From Prunella strophiata (taxonomy: Eukaryota > Chordata > Aves > Passeriformes > Prunellidae), in NCBI GenBank assembly GCA_036583965.1, contig JAZBQD010000019.1, forward strand, positions 6,022,530 through 6,086,529: DNA of 64,000 bases, written 5' to 3'. The notes under the pieces are model-generated. The model saw only the letters and a program-made list of their open reading frames with translations, had not been told where the DNA came from and searched no databases. Shown here piece by piece: positions 13,479 to 27,000 of the stretch. The number at the start of each line of letters is the position of its first letter. The stretch's first letter is position 1. The position numbers and the translations under genes are program-made.

Positions 13479-14202
13479 TGTGAGGGAGGTTTTATGTAGT
13501 CCCAAGCCCCTAATGGTGAGCAGCCCTTGGGGGTTGGATTTGTTTCCTTTGTGTTTGTAGAATTTTTTCCCTGTGGGTTGCTAGGGAAGTAGTTGCTGGG
13601 TACTTATGGGTACTTGACCAAAACAAAAGAGGTGGCCAAACATGAGTTTTGGGGCTGATGCTTCCTGATGGTGGCCATTGAGGCTCACCAATGCCATGAC
13701 ACACTGCATCATCCCATGATGAGATGCTCCACCCAGTGAGGGGAGCACCCAGCATTCCTACCCAGATGAAAAGGGGACCTGGGAGCACCAGGTTATTCTG
13801 GTTTTCCACTGGAATCCCGGAGGAAAGACTGGACCCATCTTGCCACCCCTGGACTTTCTACAGGACCATCTCTACTCCACAGAACTGCATCTGTTACTCC
13901 AGGAGGATTCATCTGGACTGCTTTTAACAGTCTGACCAACAGGGTGTCAGGTCACATCCCTGACTCTGTCAGGGTTTTTCTAGGGTTTTTGTTTGTTTTG
14001 TTTTTGCTTGTCTTTCTGTACAATTACATTTGTATTTTTTAATATTCCTAGTAAAGAACTGTTATTCCTATTCCCAAATCTTTGCCTGAAAGCCCCTAAT
14101 TACAAAATTATAATAATCTGAGGGAAGGGGTTTGCATTCTCTATACAAAGGGAGATGCCAGCTTTTGCTGACAGGTACCTGTTTTTTTTCAAAACCAGGA
14201 CA
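13479..14202 (+). mobile_element. Solo LTR of a songbird-type endogenous retrovirus
   Basis: About 0.7 kb resembling a passerine ERV LTR. Landmarks are CCACTGGAATCCCGGAGGAA (about 13806), GACCATCTCTACTCCACAG, CCAACAGGGTGTCAGGT, TAGTAAAGAACTGTTATTCC (a polyA-signal-like region near 14050) and the terminus ending CCAGGACA at 14202. That terminus matches the end of the short LTR at 3091-3293. The left edge is uncertain: TGTGAGGGAGG at 13479 is plausible, but I found no matching target-site duplication. No internal viral genes flank it. Confidence 0.8.
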
Positions 14203-14399
14203 GCAGCACAGGCAGCTGGGGTGCTCTCATCCCTCAGAGCTGTTTTGTGACTTGCACCAGCTGAGGATGTAACCAAGTTCTTCCAAAGCCTCACCTCGAA
14301 GCCTCCTTGTTAACACAGCAGCAAATGCACCCATTGAAATGAAATCTCCTTCTTCTCAAGTAAACATATGCTGAGGTTTGTGCTTTATCACTTTGAAAT

Positions 14400-14745
14400 A
14401 AGATTTTCCCAACTTTGCTAATTAGCAGCGTTGCCCAAACAGAAAGAAACATATGGCTCGTGCCTTGCTGACTTGAAGGCTTTGGAGTTCCACTGGAGAA
14501 TAATTAAAGTGATTTTGATTTACTGGTGTGATGAAGTACGAGCCACTCTCATTTGGCCTTATGTCTAGAAGCTCTGAGACATTAAGGCACCTTAGCAGGA
14601 GAGCTGTAATAATTAACACCAGCCAGATTGTTATTACTGAGAGAGCTTTGTTGCCGTTAACAATCGTTTGTAATTATCAAGAGGCTTTACATAATTCATG
14701 CTAAAATCTCACATTTACCTGTCGCTGGAACCTCGTGGTTAGTTC
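14400..14745. promoter_or_regulatory. Candidate conserved noncoding element
   Basis: Non-repetitive AT-rich DNA with several TAATTA-type homeodomain cores, TTGTTGCCGTTAACAATCG and TACCTGTCGCTGGAAC, which retain CpGs in an AT-rich setting. This is the texture of conserved enhancers. It directly follows the LTR ending at 14202. Conservation itself cannot be seen from one sequence. Confidence 0.3.
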
Positions 14746-17327
14746 AACTTATTTTAGACTGAATGCTTCAGGGATTGCAAGGTTTCAATTTTACTTGGAA
14801 TCATGTAGCTGGTTATAATGAAAAATCTCTCCTGTCAAATGGAATTATTTCCTTATTTTTTTTCCCACTGGTAACACCAAGGAACATGCTGTCCAGTGCA
14901 GATTTTGGGAGGTATATATTTATCTCCATGTTTTCTTTTTGAAAACAGATGTGCATGGAAAGTGCATATTTCTTCACTGAACACGTGAAAAAATTTAATA
15001 CTAAAATTTTGACTAAAATATTCAGAACCAGGTCAACATCTTCCCTGGAAATCAAAAAATAAGAGATTCTGATATACATAAAAACTCAGCTTTCTCCTAG
15101 GAACAAATTAAGGCAGAATTTTTACCAGCATGGATAATTCACTCTGTGCTCCTGATGCTCACCATGAACTGGAAATAAGTGAGCTTGTTTGCACATTATT
15201 GTAAATTTTACTCCTCAGATGGCTGTTTAACAAAAGGTGTGTCATCTCCTGCAGGTTACTTAATATAAACACAAATTCCTCTGAACAATTTGAAATTAAA
15301 CTGTGTAATGTGGATAGTGGATGTCATAAATACACACTGCTTATAAATATACAGCTCTTAGAAAATGCAGAATAAATAACTGATGCCAAAACCTTTGTTC
15401 AGAGGCAAAGGGTGTGAGAACCATGAAATAGGAAGAGCTTGAGCTTCTTGATTGAGAGTCATGCCAATTAATTTTCAAAATAGGGTTCTCTGGACTCTGT
15501 TCAATGTAAGCTTCTAGAGATGATCCAAGGTGTCTGCATCTGAATCTGCACAAGCTGAAACTAAAGCCAAACCATGGTTTGGTTTGAATTCAGGATGGAA
15601 TCTCAGGTGCTTGGCAGGCTCTGATGAAGCTGAACAAGTGGGAGGATGCCTGGAACCAGGAAAGTTCATGAACACTTGATCAGATACAGTCTGATGGGGA
15701 CAGCTCCTCTTGAAGGCTACATCCTGCCCTGGAACTGTAATTGCTTTTTTAAAGTTTTGAAGTTAAAATTGTTTGACTTTTTCTCTCAGGAAGTGCATCT
15801 GAATTGTGTCATCTGAGCTGCAGAACTTGCTTGATGCTATAAATGGGACTTTAGGAGGCTTCTGAAAGTTTTAAACAACTTAATCTTTAAAGTTGATTTC
15901 TCTTAATTAATAGTAGGAGGTTTCTTGGCTTTAGCTACTAAATCTTCTAAACTGGTGTAAAAATCTTACCTCATAAGTGGAAAACTGATTTTAGTTCTGT
16001 AAATTACTGAATATTTCATGTGTCCCTTTCAGAAAACAGATGGAAATGTGCACTTTGGGAATGTTCCTCTCTAATTCAGATGAGTGACTTTGAGCAATGT
16101 AGAACTGTCCTTTTTATTTTTTTGGAGGTACAGGAAATAAATCTAAGGTTTTCTTGTTTTATCTTACCAAGGCCAAATTCTGTGTTGCAAAGAGCTCCTT
16201 CTGGTTTTCTTGGCATAACCCACTGTGCACAGATGTCACCTTCCTGCTTGTGACCAGACCACAGAAGTCAGGAAAGCAATTTCTTCCCCATCCTTGCTGG
16301 CATCCTCAGGAGGCAGGTTCCTTAGGACTCTGATGTGAGACAGATATGGAACAGGATTTTGCTGGAGTGGGATGCTTTGTGTTTGAGGAAGTCAAAGTTA
16401 ATCTGAGCCTGAAGAATCAAGAAAACTTGCATTTTGTATGGGCAATTGCCATGCAGCTCCCTGCTCTGGTGGAGGGCACTATAGAGACTTTGATGCCTAA
16501 GTAATTTATGATTAGTTGCAAACTGTTGTGTTTCATTGCTCACACATGTTCTACTCAAGAAGAAACTGTAAAATTGATCTGAGGCCCATCCTAAGTGTGA
16601 ATCTTTGTCTCTCTCTCAAAGAGCAAAGCTCTCTTTCAAAAATGTAATGCTGTGTGTGACGCAGGAGTTGCCATGGAAAAATACATTGAGCCAATCATTC
16701 ATGATTTATTTATAGCAATTAGAATGCACATCCCAAGATCCAATAGTAACTTTGATTTTAAAAAAAAAATCATCCAGACAAAGGATTGAAGCATGTAAAT
16801 TGTTGGGAACACTTGTGAGTCTGTATGGTTAATATATTATTTAAAAAATTGACTATGTATGTTCCTGGACAGGGCTTTGAAGTGTAAGTGCTGCTGATAT
16901 TTGCTTCTGTATTTCTGCTGCTGATAATGTTATTGCTGTTGTCTTATACTTACCATCTGTTCAGTGCCTATTTAATGAGTATAGTAAATAGCAGTTCAAA
17001 GTGAGATTTTCCTTCTAATCATCTCTTTTGGAAAACATTTGTGTAAAAGTGAATGCTTTGGAGAAATCTGCACACCTGTATTTTGCTGGAAACATGGTGC
17101 CCAAGATCCTTAGAGTTGGATACACTTGTCTGGGGTGCTTTAACTACTACAGGCAGTGAATGCCTCCCTCCTGATTGCTTCAAATTGCATTCAGTGAGAA
17201 ACCTTTTATTTATCTATCCTGATGAACATTAACTGTATTTTGTTGGTGACTTTTTTGTAGGCAATTGCTGAAGTATTGAAAATTCTGATCTCCCACACAT
17301 GGGAGGATCTCAACATCCAAAACTGTG
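14746..17327. other. Intergenic, no gene recognised
   Basis: AT-rich unique sequence apart from the RFX-like element at 16.66 kb. No exon was recognised. Confidence 0.55.
16657..16695. promoter_or_regulatory. RFX X-box-like element with CRE-like and CCAAT motifs
   Basis: GTTGCCATGGAAAA (16667-16680) nearly matches the RFX X-box GTTGCCATGGNAAC. A CRE-like TGACGCA lies 3 bp upstream (16657-16663), and CCAAT follows at 16691-16695. The following AT-rich stretch looks like unique regulatory DNA. Function is inferred from motif only. Confidence 0.35.
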
Positions 17328-17450
17328 GATGCTCCATCCCTGGAAGTGTCCAAGGCCAGCTTGGATGGTCCTGAGCTATGTGGTCTAGTGGAAGATGTCC
17401 CTGAACCAGGGGTGATTTTTATGGTCCCTTTCAACCAAACCATTCTATGC
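17328..17450 (+). mobile_element. Short CR1 LINE 3' tail
   Basis: Begins at GATGCTCCATCCCTGGAAGT and continues with GGCCAGCTTGGATGG and GGTCTAGTGGAAGATGTCCC, ending with GGTCCCTTTCAACCAAACC and CATTCTATG. Only the last 120 or so bases of the element remain. Confidence 0.88.
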
Positions 17451-18511
17451 TATCTGCTTTATTTTGGGGCAATTATAAAAATCAAACAACCAAAATCACA
17501 AGTTTTCAGGTTAAAGTACTTCTATTTCTCTAATGAGTGTGGACCCTTCAGGATTTTCTTTCCTTATTTTTCTCCTTCAGGGACATGTCTTATGGATACT
17601 TTGACTCTGTTAGTAGCTAAGGAACTTCTCTGGAGTTTATTGCCCTTGTCGTCCTATGATTATGTGGCTTGCTGAGTTTCATTTTAGTTTGGCAGTTTGT
17701 GGGACTGTCAGCTCTCTTTGATGTATTTCTCCCTCAGAGGTTAAATCAATAGTGTTTTAAGCATATCTCTTACTCTTCATGAGGGCAATGCTGGAGGAAT
17801 TGTGATTTTTAAGCTTTCATATTTTGCAGTGACAGTGTAATGTTGGGGAACAAAATGTACCTTAATGAAAATCTGAAAGCAATTATTGCATAGCTGGTTT
17901 TAATTGACCTGGAGTCGATATGAGGAGTAAAAACCCTGAGTTTTCAGTGCTGTGGAAACGGGTAGGTAAGAGGTTTTTCTGATCATACTTGTGCCTGTCT
18001 CCTTCTGCGCCAGTTCCATGAATCAGTGGACTATTGATGGGAAAGGCTGCCAGACAGCTGCTGGAGCTTTTGGACTTGTGCTCCTGGGCTTGCAATCAGC
18101 CAGGATTCCTGGGAGAGGCTCCTTAGCAGGGAACATGCCTTCATCTGCTCCCAGCTCATCCTTCACGTGCTCCAGCTCCCTCTTCCAGAGGGCTCCAAGC
18201 GTGTGAGGGGTGAGGTGAGTTAGGGATTGAGAGAAGGGTCAGAAGACAGAGGCTTGGGCAGACAGAGGCTCTCTTTCCTCAGAAGAGAGAGGCTGTAACA
18301 GCTATGCTGGCCACACCAGCAGCATGAGGCTTTGAGGATCTGCTCTGAGCTGCTGGCTGGGGCCACACGATGCACTCAGCTGGGTGAGGATCTCATCCCT
18401 CAGCTGCCTCCACGTCCTCCCTTGATTTGGCCACTGGCTAATTAATAGCTGCTCCTGAAGGGGTTTGGCTGTGTCACTTTGTGTGCCACAGGTTGTACCT
18501 CACTGTGTGGG
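17451..18511. other. Intergenic, no gene recognised
   Basis: Unique DNA between a CR1 tail and the probable LTR. No coding signal. Confidence 0.55.
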
Positions 18512-19012
18512 TGTAGCCGGCTCAGGGCCTGCAAGGCCTCGCTGGTGCTCAGCGGCCTAAGATAGGAAATGCCTCAGCCATGATGACTGGGCCAAAGAAA
18601 CCCCTCTTATCTCTCTGTAACCCTATAGGTTAAAATCTCCTTGACCCTTCTATTGGACCATTTCCAAAACCCCTAAACCCTGGTTCTGCCCAGCTCGGAT
18701 AGAAGCAGCTGTCCCTGAAACCCTTCATGGAAAAAGCCAAAGTTCTCTGTGGAACTTCACACAGAGCTTCTCTCTCTCCCTGCGTCTGCTGCCGGGCACC
18801 TACCAAGCCAGAGCTGATAATCACTTAAGAGCTGAAATCACTAAGAGTTAAACAGCTTGCTAGGTTTGCCTGAGGCTGGGAGCTGCCTGGCAGTCTGGAC
18901 AGGATGTGCTGACCAGGACTTCACTCTCTGGAGCAACCAGCGGCTGAACCCCTGGCCCTAAAGCTGCTTTATGTGGGGGTTTCTCTGGTGTGAGCAATAA
19001 TTTTGCAGCCAC
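18512..19012. mobile_element. Probable solo LTR
   Basis: A block of distinct composition begins TGTAGCCGGCTCAGGGCC and ends near AATAATTTTGCAGCCACA, so it could be bounded TG...CA. It is CpG-containing and pyrimidine-rich inside, unlike the flanks, as LTR promoter regions often are. No target-site duplication was found, and an exact family is not recognised. Confidence 0.42.
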
Positions 19013-22000
19013 AGAGATTTAAAATAATTGTGGGGTTCTGCTGGAAGTAGCACTAGAGAGCTGTATGTGTTAAAAGAACAAAAGTGCTGAAGCTGAGTAG
19101 AAGTTATACCCTATATCCTGTCTGCAAAACTCTGAAACTTCACAGAGAAACAAGCTGACAACCAAGAGATTGTTTTCCTACTTTGCCACTGGGAATTACA
19201 ACTACAGCTGACTGGAAGCTTCCTTTGTCTGCAGGCTGAAAGTGTGGTAAAGGCTCTCCCATCTTTATTAGTGCAGCTTTCACCTCCAGTAATGCAGAGA
19301 AATGCCTGGGGTTGGGATGACATTTTGAGCTGGGATTCATCAGCTTCAGCTGGTAGACATCTGCACTTCAAACAGACTTGTTGTTGAGGCTCCCTTCAAA
19401 GCTGATGGAGAGAACTGGATATATTTAAGAAGTGATTTATTTTATACCATGACAGCTATCCAAAATCAGTCAGACCTATTGAACCTTAGAAGTTTCTCTT
19501 CCTTCATTGGTGAGAAAGGAGTCTGGACAAATAACTTTTTCTTTTCTGTTTACATTTTGCTCAGTTAAATCCAAACCTTGCAAGTTTGTATTATTTATAT
19601 TAGCAATATTTCAGTCAAAGGAGGCTAGCATCTAACAGAGGATAAGCTGTTCTCTGCTTGTTTCTTTTGTGACAAAATTTCCTGGCCACAGATTCTTGCC
19701 CTGAGTGAATTGCCCTTAACCTTTCTAGTGATAAAGACACATGGACTTGTGAATATCTGCAAGGATCAACTGGATGGCTGCTCAACTGTCTTTTCCTAGA
19801 CAAAACCTAACAGGTTTTTGTTTCATTTTTTTTAGCCCTAGAGTGAACACTTTCCAAGGTGTAGCTGTCAGCTACCTGCTAAAGCTGAAGAAACAAGAAA
19901 TGTGTTGACCCAGTCATGCACAGGCCTCACTTGCATGCCTGAAGGCTCTGTCTCCAAACCAGCTCTGAGACCACCTGCAATTCCAATCCCTCCCATTTTA
20001 AGTTTATTATGTTTTTTTTTTCCCATGTCTTGCTAGTAATACATTACATGTTTAGGTTTAAAACTTCTACAACCAAACATAAGTATCTGGGCTGTGTGTG
20101 CCCTCTTGTGAGAGGAGGTTCTTGTGCTGTGGACAGCTGAGGCACGTGGACATTGCAGTGTCACTTTCTTGTCCTGGGGAGGGCACAGCACAGTGCTGCA
20201 GCCACCACCCCAGGGGTGGGGGTGCTTCTCTGCTGGTCATGGGCAAAGGAAATAAAATGCAAGCTTAAATTATGTTCTTACACTGGTGAAATCAAGAGAG
20301 CTCAGATGTTTACTCTGGAGTAAATGGCAGGTTAAATTGATAGATACTGAGAGATGTGTGATGGACAGGGGCTGTTCATTTCCTGGCTGGATGAGAAAAT
20401 GCTGGTCAGCACTAGGGATGCACCTACCCCAAGGGATGCCCTGGTGTGCAGTGAGTGATGCTGAAGAGACCTTCTTTCCCTATGTGACAGCACAGGACCT
20501 GTGCCCTCTGAATCTCCTCCTAACTCATTTGTTCCTTCCCTGCAAGACTGTCCTTCAGGAGGTGAGACTGATGCAATTCTGTCTGTCCCAAATCAGTTTC
20601 TACTGATGGGGCCTGGAACAGGAGAGGAGTTTCTGACAATGAAGCCAAATGTATGCTCAGTAGTGCCCCTCAGCATTTTTTTTTCCCCACCCTGAGTGTG
20701 TTCTTTGAAAATTACTGGGATATGAATGGTGAAGGCATTTTACTTTGTGGGGGAGGATTGTGCATGTGAAAAGCAAATGTTAATATTTCATGAAGGGTTC
20801 ATCTCCTAATGGCAGGAGGGTTTCCAAACCTGAGGCTATCACAGGGGTGCCAGTGTTGATGAGAACTAGCAGATTTATGATCTTCCTGCTCTCACTGGCA
20901 AACAGGGAATCATCAGAAATGAAGGCAGAAGTCCTGTAAAAGCTGATGTGGGAGGCAGAAATAAAGCTGTTGAGGGGCTGAGCTCATCCACCTTTGTGTC
21001 TGCTGGGAGGTGTCTCTGGTGAGCTGTGGCTAAGCAGGGATGGATGGATGCCAACCTCACATCCTCCATGGGCTGCACATGGAACACACTCTGCAGCACC
21101 CACACCAACAGCTCATATTCAAACAAACAACATGATTCTACCTGAGATTCTGGTGTTCCCACAGCACTTAGGAGGCAGTCAGGATAGGCCTGATTTGATA
21201 TGTTCTTGGAAGTATTGCAGAGCCCAGTATTCACCTCTCCTGGCAGCAATGCAGTGTCTGGCCACTACCACATTCCTGGGCAGCTGCCAGGAGCTTTGGC
21301 AGGATTCAGCTGCCCGTTGTGGATTGAGTGATTAATGCCCTGGTTTTTTGAAGTGCTGCTGACTGTGTGCCAGCTGTCTGTCCTGGCTGTGCCAGTCTGC
21401 AGAAGTGGGCACATTTGCTTAGGTCATAATTCTTTGATACTGGATTTTTTTTTTCAGTCCTGGAGTGACTTGTGACTTTTATTTATGGCACTGTAATCTT
21501 TGCCCAGTTACCAGTGTGCAGATTTGGAAACATGCTCTGTTGGACAATTCTCTACTCACTGCCAAAAGCCATCCCAAATCCTCCTGGGTGTCTGTTCTTA
21601 AACATTTCTCCAGCAGCAAGTGACTGCTTCTTCCTCTTCTCTTTCTTCAGCTGAAGACATCTGACTTCATCTCATTCTTCCATCTTTCCAGATTGTAACA
21701 GGGCTTGGGTTGAAAGCAAATTGGGGAAATTTTAGCTGAGCCTGGCCCAAGGGTTGAATTAATTTTGGAACATGCAGTGCTGCTAGAACCTAGAACAGCA
21801 GCAATGAATGCCACTTGCCATGTGACCAGGAGAAGAAACTAAAAGGCTCCAGCAAAAGAGCTGTTGCCACAATGTGTGCATTCCTCAGAATCACTGAGGG
21901 CAGACCAGTGCCCTGCTCAGCTTGATGTTTTCTCAAATTGGCAACTTCTTGCTATTTTTAAACAGTACAAGCATTTCAGGATGGTGTGAGCCAATGAGGT

Positions 22001-22164
22001 TGTCTGTGTAAATTAAGATATCAAACAGCTCAAATATCTCTTCTAAGCTCACCTAGGTTTGAGTTAAAAGATGAAAAGCTGGAAATAAACCCAGAGGCTT
22101 ATTTTGTTTATTCAACAGTAGCCCTTAGATCTTGGTTTATGACTCAGATATTCTATTCCATTCC
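19013..22164. other. Intergenic, no gene recognised
   Basis: Unique DNA with short T-rich runs. Paired frames near 20.9-21.3 kb on both strands overlap each other and look like chance. Confidence 0.55.
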
Positions 22165-22582
22165 ATGCAAATCCCCAAGGTTGGCAGGAGTGTTGATCTG
22201 CTGGAGGGTAGGAAGGCTCTACAAAGGGATCTGGACAGGCTGGATCAATGGAGTGAGGCCAATTGTATGAGACTCAACAAACCAAGTGCCAGGTCCTGCA
22301 TTTGGGTCACAACAACCCCAGGTACCACTACAGGCTGTGGGAAGAGTGCTCAGTTTGTGTCAGGAGAGGTTTAGATTGGCTAGCAGGAAAAACTTCTTCA
22401 CTGAAGGGATGTCAAGCACTGGCACAGTCTGCCCAGGGGGAGTCACCACCCCTGGAAGTATTTAAAATAGTGTAGATGTGGCACTTGGGGACCTGGTGAA
22501 GTGACGGGCTTGGAAGCTGCTGATTAAACTGCTGATGATCTTAAATGTCTTTTCCTACCCAAATGATTCTAAGATTCTGTGA
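22165..22582 (+). mobile_element. CR1 LINE 3' fragment
   Basis: Contains GGATCTGGACAGGCTGGATC, CCAAGTGCCAGGTCCTGCA, GGAAAAACTTCTTCACTGAA, CACCCCTGGAAGTATTTAAA and the terminal AAATGATTCTAAGATTCTGT, all landmarks of the CR1 3' region in + orientation. There is a deletion between the GGGAAGAGTGCTCAG part and the GTGTCAGGAGAGGTTTAG part. It is non-coding and 5'-truncated. Confidence 0.93.
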
Positions 22583-24050
22583 GAAGAGAATCTCTTCTAA
22601 AAGAAGAGTCTCTCTTTTTAAAACTGTTTACTATGTAGGCTATGTATGAAACTTCCTTCTGAGGCAGGAGAATAAATATTCCCATATGCTATTAAGAAAC
22701 ACCCTCAGCACTTGCTGGGTCACCTATCCCAATTCTGGACGTAAAACTGTGCAAGTTTCACTCTTAAAACCTGAAGTTTTAAGTAATCTATAGGCTTGTA
22801 AAATATACAAAAGAGTAAATGCAGCTAGTGCAGTCTCTATGAGCCACTTCATTTTTGGTTGGTGAGACTACCAAAAAGAGAGAACCATTGGTTCTCATTA
22901 GGAACCAACATTGACTCATGGGGATGTGAACCTGGAGAATTCCTGAGAGCCCAAACTGCAGCAAGTTCACATCACCAACAGTGTAAACTGCAAGCTTGAG
23001 CACAGCTCTCAGCTGGAGCATTAACTCTTCCCCCCAGATGCTGTTTGTGGGTTGAGGCTGAGTCACCAGCTGAGGTGTGGGGCAGAAAGGAACAAAGCAC
23101 ATCCAACCTCTTCTGCTGAACATGCTGCAAGCAGAAGGAAATCTGTCTGTGAGTATAAATTCCTTTGTGTTGCTTTGCTGCACGGGGAGCAGGGGTGAAG
23201 GCTCATTGCCAGCCATGGGCAGGAGCTAAACTTGATGATGTGGATCACTTGCTGCTGTGACAAGACACACAAAGAGCATTTCTGCCTCAGATCCTCTGTG
23301 GACTGAGCTGGGGCACTGGTTTTGTAAATGTTTGTAAATTCTTGTGGCTGCTTCCTGTAACCCTCACCAAGTGATGCAGCATAGGAAAAGGGGGGAGAGG
23401 CACAAAGTTGTTCTCTGGAAGGCCTTGGGGAGCTTCTCTTGGTGGGAGGGAGCATGGTAGAAGCTGGGATTTGAAATCTTAACCTGACTTCTGGGTAGTT
23501 CAGGGCTTTTGATTAATCTGAGAGATAAAAAGGAGAGCAGTAATGTCAGTGGCATTGAAACTGAGGGCAGATGATTTAGATTTGGTGAGACTGAGAAGTT
23601 GACCTGTACTTAAACTTTTTGTATCAGGTTTTTCCTCAGAAAACAGGCATATTAACACCTTTTTTTGCTCTTGTCCACCTTTCACTTACCTTTATTTTAA
23701 AAGTTTTATGCCAAAAATACCTCATATATGCATTTCCACTTAGCATAATGGAACGTGCATAGCAGTTGCATTTCACATTGGTGCTGCAATACCAGGAGTT
23801 CATTGCTCACAAAACCATTTTATTTTATATCTCCATAACAGTATAGAAAAATCAATGAACTTCTAATTAAGACTTAAAAAGAAATGTAGGCTAGTACTTT
23901 AATCCTAGATCAATTTGCTTTTATTTCATAACAGCATAAAAATTTATCTGCTGAGACCATTATTAAACACTTCAGCTTTTGGGATACCCAGATACAACAC
24001 TTTGGAAGAAGTGCAATTAAATTATTTATTTCACATCCATCCTGAAAGTT

Positions 24051-24072
24051 AATAAATAATAATAATAATATT
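24051..24072. repeat. Short (AAT)n tract
   Basis: About seven AAT units with minor interruption. Confidence 0.85.
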
Positions 24073-27000
24073 AAGGGAGAGGACTTAAAACACTGGTTTT
24101 ATACTGAAGGAGGGAAAAAAGGCTTCTAGATACAAAAGGCATTTGTTGCATGAAGTTGTCTTCTCTATGGAAATGTAAGTACCACATACTATTGGTGTGA
24201 GGTTTTGCTCAGGAATGTTGTGAATATTTGTGGAAATAAACAGCAAAAGCTCACTTTTTTTGGTCATTTAATTTTCAGAAGGAAAAAACCAGAGACATAT
24301 CTAGTGAATATGGACTGCTGACAGACAAAGCTCAGTGCTGGTGGTGTTTAGTCTGGGATGTTCTCTTACAGAAACCAAAGCTACTGCCTCTCCTCCACTG
24401 TGCCAAGTTCAGCTCTCAAAAACACAATTGGAAACAATTGCAAAGTGTAGAAGTAATCACCAATTGTAGAGCTGCAAATAACCTTATTGGGCTTAAAAAT
24501 ACAGCACCTAAAACTCAAAGCAAAACCTTTACATCCCATTCCTGCCAAGTGTTTCCATGTGTGATCATTGGACACAACACACCTTGCAGAAGGACCTAGA
24601 AGTGCCATCCTCTGGTTTCCACTTCTTGAAGATGCTCATTTCTTCCCCAACCAGAAGACAAGATATGGGAGGGAATCTAGAGGGAAAACATAATTCAATG
24701 AGTTTCTGTACTCAAAGGCAAGGTTTTGAAATCTTTCCTCTCTGTTGGTGAAATGTGTAATTATTAGAACTGTGGGACTCAGTGTGTTTTGAGATATTGT
24801 ACTCCTGCAACAAATTGACTGAGGGGCTCAAAGCTTTTGGAGGAGTTATGTATGTACACACATTGCCAAGTGGCATCTGTTGTGCAAACTTAATTCTGTT
24901 TGGAAATGAAGGCAAGAATGGTAATGGTGACAGAAAGATGTTTTTCTTCCAAAAGAGATTGAATGAGGCTTGAATTTGACATAGGGAAATTAAATCACTG
25001 CTGGACTAAAGAAGACCTTGCTGACAAAAGCATAAGCTTTGGGACCATGTCTAGAGAAAAATTGGCAATTTTTGTGAATCCCTGGTTTGTGTTAACAAAG
25101 CCAGTCTATTATAGTTGGATTGAACTCCTTTACAAGATGTGCTTTGTGGATGATCAGAAACTCCTTGAGATCAGAGAAGGAACAGCACAGGATCCTTGTC
25201 CACTCACAAGCAGACAATGTGAGTGCTGCTGTATTCTTAAATTGATTTTCTAGCAAGCAATAAGTAAAATGATTTATTTTCTTTTATTAGAAACCTATTG
25301 AATTACAAAAGTAGTTGTGCACTGCATTTAGAGATGTAATAAGTTTAAATTCTGTAGGTGAGAAATTTCCTCCCCTCTTGTTATCTGACATGTCTGGTGA
25401 TAATCTCTAGTTCTGTGCTGTCTGTGTCAGGATGATGAAATCAGATATTGAACTGCCTGGATCTTCTGTTATTAGAACTGATAGGATACAGTCTGTAAGG
25501 AACACAAAGCTTCCATTTGACCTCCAAAGGCAGAGGATCAGATTTAGGAAGGAATACAATGCTCTGCAAACAGGGTTGGGGAGGGGGTGAAATGGATTCA
25601 CCTATTACATTTCCATGTTTGAGCATGGGAAGATCTGGGCTTAAATTCAGCTTTCAAAATCAAAGACTAGAGTTTTACCAGAAAGCTGCTCAGGATCTGA
25701 TGTGAGCTCACAATAGGCTCTTTGGTTCACCCATTGTATAATTTTAAGCCACTTTATATGGTTCACATAATAGCAACCATCATGTCAATAATAAAGTCCC
25801 TCTGGAATCTGCCAAACAAAAATGCTATACTTTTTTGGTAGGAATTTTCTGTGTTATTAATGATGGTTTATACATCTGAAAAGTAGTTTGAGAGGACTGC
25901 TATCTCCAGCTCTGCTTAGGAGTGCTGGATCCAGAGCTTTTTAAAAAATTTATAGTCCACTTTGACCTGACAACACTTCTGGAATGGTCTTTCTGGCATG
26001 CCTCAGCATGGGATTGACAGAAGTAAAAACTTCCTTTCCCCCCCCCTACGGATTTCAAATGCCTCAGACCTGCTGATTGCAGCACAGACTGGACAGCAGA
26101 CATTTTTTCTGTGTTGCTTCTGTGCAAGATTTGTATTTGAAGTGCAAAGAGCAGACAGTAGCTTACACAGATACAAAAAGCAGAAGTTTGCCTCTGTTTC
26201 TCTGCTGTGGTGGGCAGTTAGATTTGTGGTTTATTTAACTGGCTCCCAGTAGCAGTTCTGACAGAGCCAGAAGTGTAAAAAACATGGTTCAGCAAGTGCA
26301 GTGAGCTTTGCTTTCGCTGTCTGCATTGTGGTCTTGCCCAGAGGGTCTCCTGAGAGTCAGCAGAGGTGACACTAAGGACATGCCAGGTGCTGCTGAGAGG
26401 AGCTGCAGCTCCCAGGGTAAGCCAGAGTTAAGCAGGGAGAGGCAATGCATGGGTGGCTTCAGGACAAGGGAAAGAGCAGTGAAGCTGGGCACTACTTGGA
26501 GCACCCAGATATATGTCTGGCCTCAAACCTAACTCCTGAGTCCTTGGGATACCCTGCATTCCCATGTTAGCTTTGTGTCTGGAATTGCAGCTTGGCAGCC
26601 ACGTGTGATTATCTTCACTTGGGTGCTCGGTGGGATTGGAAGAGCAGAAGGAGTGCTGCTGCCAGCCTGACTCAGAGATTTTTCTCCTGCAAGATGGCTC
26701 AGTCCTGTCAACCACTCCACTGGAGTCCTGCCTTGTCTCTGTGCACCTTACCTGCCCCTGCAGGCAGAGGGGACTGCAGCTTGTTTAGGAGTGTCCCTGG
26801 GCCAGCTGAAAGCCCTGCAGCAAAGCTTGGTAATGTACATGCTGCTATCCGAGGAGACCAGGCTGCCCCATTTCTGTAAGCCCCCATTTCTAAAGCAGGT
26901 TGCTGAAGGATGTTTCCTCCTCTTGCCTCTCTCTGTGTGGCTGATCCAAAAAAGGGTGATTTTGTTGAGACTTGAGTATTTCTGAAGGAAGGGGTGCCTG

